Assembly: GCA_937957845.1 (NCBI GenBank)
Contig: CALGOD010000283.1
Span: 1 to 10,541, forward strand
Source: an uncultured Nocardiopsis sp.
GTDB lineage: Bacteria; Actinomycetota; Actinomycetes; Streptosporangiales; Streptosporangiaceae
Reading direction: 5' to 3'
DNA: 10,541 nucleotides
A program made the translations under genes and the position numbers. This document shows, piece by piece, positions 6,921 through 10,541 of this stretch. The notes below the pieces were generated by a model, which worked only from the letters and a program-made list of their open reading frames with translations, made no database searches and had not been told where the DNA came from. Within the stretch, counting starts at the first letter, position 1, and each line of letters starts with the position of its first letter.

Positions 6921-8036
6921 ATGAACAACGACACCACCACAAGCGGGTTGGCGTTCGACATCCAGCTCTCAGACTCGCGGAAGACCCCGCAGGAACGAGA
7001 AGCGCTGCTGGAGAATCCCGGGTTCGGCCAGGTGTTCACCGACCACATGGTGAGCATCCGCTACACCGAGGGAAAGGGGTGGCACGACGCGAAGCTGGAG
7101 CCGTACGGTCCGCTGAGCCTGGACCCGGCCACGGCCTCGCTCCACTACGCCCAGGAGATCTTCGAGGGGCTCAAGGCCTACCGGCAGCCCGACGGCTCCC
7201 TCACGTCCTTCCGTCCGGAGGCCAACGCGGCCCGCTTCAACCGCAGTGCGACGCGCATGGCGATGCCGGAGCTTCCCGAGGGGCTCTTCCTTGAGTCCAT
7301 CAGGCTTCTGCTGGAGCACGACGGGGAGTGGGTCCCCCGTAAGGAGGGCTTCAGCCTGTACCTGCGTCCCTTCATGATCGCCACGGACGTCGGCCTCGGA
7401 GTCAACAACCCCTCCCGCTCCTACCTGTACCTTCTGATCGCCTCACCGGTCGGCTCCTACTTCTCGGGTGGCGTCAAGCCGGTGACGGTGTGGCTGTCCA
7501 AGGACTACACGCGCGCCGCTCCGGGCGGTACGGGCGAGGCCAAGTTCGCGGGCAACTACGCGGCCAGCTTCCTGGCCCAGGCCCAGGCGGTGGAGAAGGG
7601 CTGCGACCAGGTGGTCTGGCTCGACGCGCGCGAGCACCGCTGGGTGGAGGAGATGGGCGGCATGAACCTGTGGTTCGTGTTCGGCTCGGGTGAGAACGCC
7701 AGGCTGCGCACTCCTCCGCTGACGGGAACCCTGCTGCCCGGCATCACCCGGGAATCGTTGCTGACCCTGGCCCCCGACCTGGGCATCCCGGCCGAGGAGG
7801 CGCCGCTCTCCACCGACGAGTGGCGTGAGGCGGCCGAGTCCGGCGAGCTCACCGAGGTGTTCGCGTGCGGTACCGCGGCCGTGATCACCCCGGTCGGCCA
7901 CGTCAAGAGCGACGACGGCGAGTTCACGATCGGCGACGGCACCCCGGGGCCGATCACTATGCGCCTGCGGGAGGAACTGGTGGGCCTGCAGACGGGTCTG
8001 CGCCCCGACAAGTACAACTGGGTCACCAGGTTCTAG
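6921..8036 (+). CDS. ilvE: Branched-chain amino acid aminotransferase
   Basis: PLP enzyme of fold type IV that transaminates the 2-oxo acids of leucine, isoleucine and valine with glutamate, the last step of all three pathways, in the cytoplasm. The 371 residues fit the longer BCAT group found in actinobacteria. Key features: HYAQEIFEGLKAYR (75-88), the substrate-domain stretch before ANAARFNRSA (101-110), the Schiff-base lysine K208 in GGTGEAKFAGNYAAS, EEMGGMNLWFV (243-253), and the phosphate-binding FACGTAAVITPVG (314-326). The ATG at 6921 follows GAGAGGA eleven bases upstream. The frame stays open further 5', but the extra 25 codons encode a basic, non-conserved stretch that overlaps the leader hairpin, so the shorter start is preferred. 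It lies between leuB and a membrane-protein gene, separated from each by hairpins. Confidence 0.96.
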   Translation: MNNDTTTSGLAFDIQLSDSRKTPQEREALLENPGFGQVFTDHMVSIRYTEGKGWHDAKLEPYGPLSLDPATASLHYAQEIFEGLKAYRQPDGSLTSFRPEANAARFNRSATRMAMPELPEGLFLESIRLLLEHDGEWVPRKEGFSLYLRPFMIATDVGLGVNNPSRSYLYLLIASPVGSYFSGGVKPVTVWLSKDYTRAAPGGTGEAKFAGNYAASFLAQAQAVEKGCDQVVWLDAREHRWVEEMGGMNLWFVFGSGENARLRTPPLTGTLLPGITRESLLTLAPDLGIPAEEAPLSTDEWREAAESGELTEVFACGTAAVITPVGHVKSDDGEFTIGDGTPGPITMRLREELVGLQTGLRPDKYNWVTRF

Positions 8037-8048
8037 AGTGACAAGGGC

Positions 8049-8077
8049 GGGCCGTTCGGACGGGGTTCGGACGGCCC
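8049..8077 (+). terminator. Hairpin after ilvE
   Basis: Imperfect 12-pair stem: seven Watson-Crick outer pairs, GGGCCGT / ACGGCCC, then five inner pairs with two G-U wobbles. It starts 12 bases after the ilvE stop. The inner part is formed by a direct repeat of GTTCGGACGG at 8054 and 8065. Likely an ilvE terminator, possibly partial, because the next gene starts 54 bases later. Confidence 0.5.
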
Positions 8078-8130
8078 TCCCCGCTGTTCCGGCACTCTGT
8101 GCCCCTTCGCACCACCCCCAGGAGTCCCTC

Positions 8131-8709
8131 ATGTCCGCAGCCGAGACCGGCTCCCGTCCCAGCACCGAGGAATCCCCCGCTGAGGCGTCCTCCGAAACGG
8201 GGCCGCGTGAAGGGTCCGGTTCCTGGCCCGTGCGCTGCGCCCTGGTCGCCGCCGCGAGCCTGGTGGTGGGCGGCATCGCCTACGGAGCCGTGGAGGTCGC
8301 CGCCGCGTTCTCGCCCGCGGACTCCACCGGATCGTCGGAGGCCGCCGAGTCCGAAGAGCGGGAGCCGGAGGGCTCCGAACGCAGGACCGTGTCCCTGCTG
8401 CCCGAGGACGGACCGGAGGAGACCGCCTCGGCGGAGTCGACGGGGCATACGGAGGGCTTCGGTGTCGGACGGGAGAACCCCGCCGGGGGAGAGGGGGCGT
8501 CCACCGGGAGCCCCGGTGCCCCCGACGGCGGTGTCACCGACCCGGGAAGCGAGGTCGACCCGCGAAGAGAGATCCTGGAAGGAATCCTCAACAGTCCCCA
8601 GCCGCGTCCACCGCTGGAGCCCCTGGTGACCCAGGAGGACGTCGACGCCGAACGCGAGGCCCTCGAAGCGGAGGCCCTCCGGTCCCAGGGCGACCGTCAC
8701 GACGGGTGA
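8131..8709 (+). CDS. Unrecognised single-pass membrane protein
   Basis: I do not recognise a family. The 192-residue product has a short, hydrophilic, Glu/Ser-rich N-terminus (1-34) and one hydrophobic segment at about 36-60 (ALVAAASLVVGGIAYGAV). The rest is a low-complexity domain rich in Glu, Gly, Pro and Ser, probably disordered. The C-terminus is a charged helix (EREALEAEALRSQ). With arginines just before the hydrophobic stretch, the N-terminus is likely inside and the acidic tail outside. The hydrophobic stretch is internal, so a membrane anchor is more likely than a cleaved signal peptide. AGGAG lies six bases before the ATG. Codon third positions are GC-rich like the neighbours. It sits 94 bases after ilvE and upstream of the cimA control region; a link to amino acid metabolism is not evident. 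Existence is fairly sure, function unknown. Confidence 0.7.
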   Translation: MSAAETGSRPSTEESPAEASSETGPREGSGSWPVRCALVAAASLVVGGIAYGAVEVAAAFSPADSTGSSEAAESEEREPEGSERRTVSLLPEDGPEETASAESTGHTEGFGVGRENPAGGEGASTGSPGAPDGGVTDPGSEVDPRREILEGILNSPQPRPPLEPLVTQEDVDAEREALEAEALRSQGDRHDG

Positions 8710-8991
8710 GTCCGCGCTCGACCCGGACCCGCGTGTTCCCCGAAAGGCCCGTCCTCGGGGCCACCGGCGGGGCGGCACGGTCGTCCAAGGAGTGAGACGC
8801 GTGGGTGTGGCGAGATCGACGGCGCCGTTCCTTCCGGTGATCTCCGCCACTGCGCGATGCTCGGGGTGTCCGGCCGAAATAGCCGCTCTGAGGGTGTCGT
8901 CGCAGGACAGAGGCGTCGACGTCTCCGAGGCCGCCGCGATGTCGGAATCTCTTCACGGGGCATGGGAGTGAATGAGCGGTATGTCCGATGT
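8710..8991. other. Intergenic stretch before the cimA control region
   Basis: About 280 bases with little clear content. A 6-bp hairpin (CCCCGA 8738-8743 / TCGGGG 8755-8760) follows the membrane-protein stop and may be a weak terminator. An open frame at 8801-8971 with a ribosome-site-like AAGGAG is discussed among the rejected items. Nothing else stands out until the palindromes at 8992. Confidence 0.4.
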
Positions 8992-9027
8992 GAGCAATGT
9001 CAATCTCATACCTTGAGATAATTGCTC
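8992..9027. promoter_or_regulatory. Nested palindromes: operator candidate, copy 3 (upstream of cimA)
   Basis: The inner part is a perfect 6-bp inverted repeat ATCTCA-TACCT-TGAGAT (9003-9019), the same TCTCA-N5-TGAGA pattern as before leuB. The outer part is a 7-bp inverted repeat GAGCAAT (8992-8998) / ATTGCTC (9021-9027), with its centre slightly offset. The inner repeat overlaps the likely -10 box of the cimA transcript, the position expected of a repressor site. The outer repeat could be a second binding site or an extension of the same one. Confidence 0.65.
9014..9022 (+). promoter_or_regulatory. Likely promoter (-10 region) of the cimA leader
   Basis: TGAGATAAT reads as an extended -10: TG, one base, then GATAAT, one mismatch from TATAAT. 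No good -35 is visible 16-18 bases upstream, as is usual for extended -10 promoters. Transcription would start near 9029, about 40 bases before the leader ORF. It is embedded in the palindrome. Confidence 0.5.
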
Positions 9028-9070
9028 GTCGGGTGCCGAGAACGCCGTCATCGTGTGGCACACTGACCTC

Positions 9071-9112
9071 ATGCCGTCTCAGGTTCTCATTATCGTGAGG
9101 CGCGCCGGCTGA
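9071..9112 (+). CDS. BCAA-rich leader peptide of the cimA attenuator
   Basis: A 13-codon ORF encoding MPSQVLIIVRRAG followed by TGA. Residues 5-9 are Val-Leu-Ile-Ile-Val, five consecutive branched-chain residues, encoded as GTT CTC ATT ATC GTG. GTT and ATT are uncommon in this high-GC genome, which would increase sensitivity to charged tRNA supply. The ORF is followed at once by a hairpin and then a T-run intrinsic terminator, the layout of classical ribosome-mediated attenuators of ilv and leu operons. No good ribosome site precedes the ATG, so translation may start weakly, or the transcript may be shorter than proposed. Its role would be to sense valine, leucine and isoleucine supply and set read-through into cimA. 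Confidence 0.75.
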   Translation: MPSQVLIIVRRAG

Positions 9113-9134
9113 CCCTAGGACGCCGCCGGCGCGC
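9100..9134 (+). promoter_or_regulatory. Attenuator hairpin 1:2 overlapping the leader 3' end
   Basis: Perfect 10-bp stem GCGCGCCGGC (9100-9109) / GCCGGCGCGC (9125-9134) with a 15-base loop that contains the leader stop codon. The 5' arm covers the last codons of the leader, so a ribosome on the leader would prevent it from forming. It ends one base before the terminator stem. This is the expected position of the pause or protector stem. Confidence 0.65.
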
Positions 9135-9135
9135 T

Positions 9136-9165
9136 GACCTCTCGTGTCCACGAGGGGTCTTTTTT
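9136..9165 (+). terminator. Intrinsic terminator of the cimA attenuator
   Basis: Stem GACCTCTCGT (9136-9145) with ACGAGGGGTC (9150-9159), one G-U pair and a four-base loop, followed directly by TTTTTT (9160-9165). It is the only hairpin in the window with a real T-run. It lies 23 bases after the leader stop and 55 bases before cimA, so it would stop transcription ahead of the gene unless prevented. Confidence 0.85.
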
Positions 9166-9220
9166 GTTGGCGGTGGACGGCTCGGCCACACCACAGCATC
9201 CACCTTCGGGAGTTCCACCC

Positions 9221-10492
9221 ATGAGGGACGACAGTTTCCACGTCTTCGACACCACGCTCCGCGACGGAGCCCAGCGCGAGGGCATCAACCTGCGGGTCTC
9301 CGACAAGCTGGCCATCGCGAAGCTGCTGGACGACTTCGGGGTGGCGTTCATCGAGGGAGGGTGGCCGGGGGCCAACCCCAAGGACACCGAGTTCTTTCAG
9401 CGCGCTTCACGAGAGCTGACGCTGAAGCACGCGCAACTCACCGCGTTCGGCGCGACCCGCCGTGCCGGTGTGAGGGCCGCCGAAGACCCACAGGTGGCCG
9501 CACTGCGCGACAGCGGCGCACCGGTCGTCACCCTTGTCGCCAAGAGTGACGACCGGCACGTCGAACGTGCCCTGCGCACGACCCTTGACGAGAACCTCGC
9601 CATGGTCACCGACACGGTGTCCCACCTGCGCGAACACGGGCAACGGGTGTTCGTCGACTGTGAGCACTTCTTCGACGGATACCGCCACGACCCCGACTAC
9701 GCGCTCGCCGTGGTCCGCGCCGCCGCCGAGGCGGGGGCCGACGTCGTCGTCCTGTGCGACACCAACGGCGGGATGCTCCCCACCGACGTCACCCGGATCG
9801 TCACCGAGGTCCGCGAGGCCACCGGGGCCCGCCTGGGCATCCACGCCCAGGACGACACCGGATGCGCCGTCGCCAACACCCTGGCCGCCGTCGACGCCGG
9901 CGCCACCCACGTGCAGTGCACCGCCAACGGTTACGGCGAGCGGGTGGGCAACGCCGACCTGTTCTCCGTGGTCGGCGCGCTCACCCTCAAGCACGGCCGG
10001 GAGGTACTGCCCGAGGGCTGCCTGGCCGAGATGACCCGGGTGTCCACCGCCATCGCCGAGATCGTCAACCTCGCTCCCGACACCCACCAGCCCTACGTGG
10101 GGGTGTCGGCCTTCGCGCACAAGGCGGGACTGCACGCCTCGGCCATCAAGGTCGACCCCGACCTGTACCAGCACATGGATCCCGCGCTGGTCGGCAACAG
10201 CATGCGCATGCTCGTCTCCGACATGGCCGGACGCGCCTCCATCGAGCTCAAGGCCAAGGAGCTGGGCCTGGAGCTGTCCGGTGACCGCGCCCTGTGGGGG
10301 CGGGTGGTGGAGCGGGTCAAGGGCCTGGAGCTCTCCGGTTACAGTTTCGAGGCGGCCGACGCCTCCTTGGAGTTGCTGCTGCGCGAGGAGTCGGGCGAGC
10401 CGGTCCGCTACTTCGACACCGAGTCCTGGCGGGTCCTCACCGAACGGCGTCCCCAGGACGGAAGCAGTCCCCTGGCCAGCGACTACGAGAGC
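9221..10492 (+). CDS. cimA: Citramalate synthase (3'-truncated by contig end)
   Basis: Condenses acetyl-CoA and pyruvate to (R)-citramalate, opening the threonine-independent route to 2-oxobutyrate and isoleucine. 424 genomic residues are present; family members have about 525-545, so the C-terminal regulatory domain is mostly missing. The TIM barrel begins with FDTTLRDGAQREGI (9-22), where R14 and D15 are catalytic and metal-binding. IEGGWPGANPKD (44-55) is typical of the CimA branch rather than LeuA. CDTNGGMLP follows at 179-187, and CTANGYGERVGNADL at 233-247. FAHKAGLHASAI (298-309) begins the subdomains. The usual HxH metal motif reads H208-A-Q210 here. GGGAG lies eight bases before the ATG. 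Expression is probably controlled by the upstream operator and attenuator. The frame stays open into the adapter, which would add 16 false residues. Confidence 0.93.
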
Positions 10493-10541
10493 AGATCGGA
10501 AGAGCACACGTCTGAACTCCAGTCACAAGACGGAATCTCGT
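10493..10541 (+). other. Illumina sequencing adapter (artefact, not genomic)
   Basis: From 10493 the sequence is the standard TruSeq-type read-1 3' adapter, starting AGATCGGAAGAGCACACGTC and running 34 bases to 10526. Then come an 8-base index (AAGACGGA, 10527-10534) and ATCTCGT, the first bases of the P7 flow-cell sequence. The match is continuous through three known parts in the right order, so chance is excluded. The genomic contig ends at about 10492; the A at 10493 could be genomic or the A-tail. Confidence 0.98.

Noticed and set aside
6895..6924. Nine-codon ORF whose stop overlaps the ilvE ATG (ATGA)
   Set aside because: No ribosome site, rare codons (AGA, ACA, GGA) and overlap with the leader hairpin; likely chance.
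8023..8850. Reverse-strand frame opposite the membrane protein
   Set aside because: The Gly/Arg-rich product has no domain. The forward frame has a ribosome site, a membrane segment and better codon use.
8801..8971. GTG frame of 56 codons preceded by AAGGAG
   Set aside because: Third-position GC is only about 75 percent, well below the neighbours, with rare codons such as ATA and AGA, and no recognisable motif except one CSGC. It may be real but the support is too thin.
8972..9016. 14-codon ORF (MSGMSDVSNVNLIP) running into the cimA operator
   Set aside because: It lies upstream of the proposed -10 box, has no BCAA codon run and no following terminator.
9077..9099. TCTCA repeats and CTCA-N6-TGAG inside the leader ORF, resembling the operator
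   Set aside because: Spacing is off by one base and the words arise from the codons for Ser, Leu and Ile in the leader peptide, so I explain them by the coding constraint.

Overview
The window is high-GC actinobacterial DNA: nearly all codons end in G or C, several genes start with GTG, and terminators are mostly GC-rich hairpins without a T-run. The gene order ilvB-ilvN-ilvC-serA-leuB is the branched-chain amino acid (BCAA) arrangement known from Actinobacteria. With ilvE and a citramalate synthase downstream, I would guess a Nocardiopsis/Thermobifida-type organism, but the genus is an inference. All genes read on the + strand. The last 49 bases are not genomic: they match an Illumina 3' adapter with its index, so the contig ends in library artefact.

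Layout: 1-1416, 5'-truncated ilvB; 1438-1962 ilvN; 2040-3035 ilvC, closed by a strong hairpin at 3143-3174; 3281-4870 serA with a terminator hairpin at 4921-4950; 4871-5647, a long non-coding stretch holding a palindromic operator candidate, a well-supported 29-residue small ORF (5387-5476) and a second copy of the operator just before leuB; 5648-6712 leuB followed by two hairpins; 6921-8036 ilvE; 8131-8709 an unrecognised single-pass membrane protein; 8710-9220 a regulatory region; 9221-10492 cimA, 3'-truncated by the adapter.

The enzymes fit one metabolic plan. CimA makes citramalate from pyruvate and acetyl-CoA. LeuB can serve both the leucine branch and the citramalate-to-2-oxobutyrate route. 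IlvBN and IlvC carry the common valine/isoleucine steps, and IlvE does the final transamination. SerA (serine pathway) is an associated housekeeping gene.

The most interesting content is regulatory. Upstream of cimA there is an apparently complete ribosome-mediated attenuator: a 13-codon leader ORF (MPSQVLIIVRRAG) with five consecutive Val/Leu/Ile codons, a GC-rich hairpin beginning within its 3' end, and a true intrinsic terminator with six Ts. Upstream of that lies the palindrome TCTCA-N5-TGAGA overlapping an extended -10 element. The same palindrome occurs before leuB and, in near-identical form on the other strand, in the serA-leuB gap. This suggests one repressor acting on leuB, the small ORF and cimA, with attenuation as a second layer on cimA.
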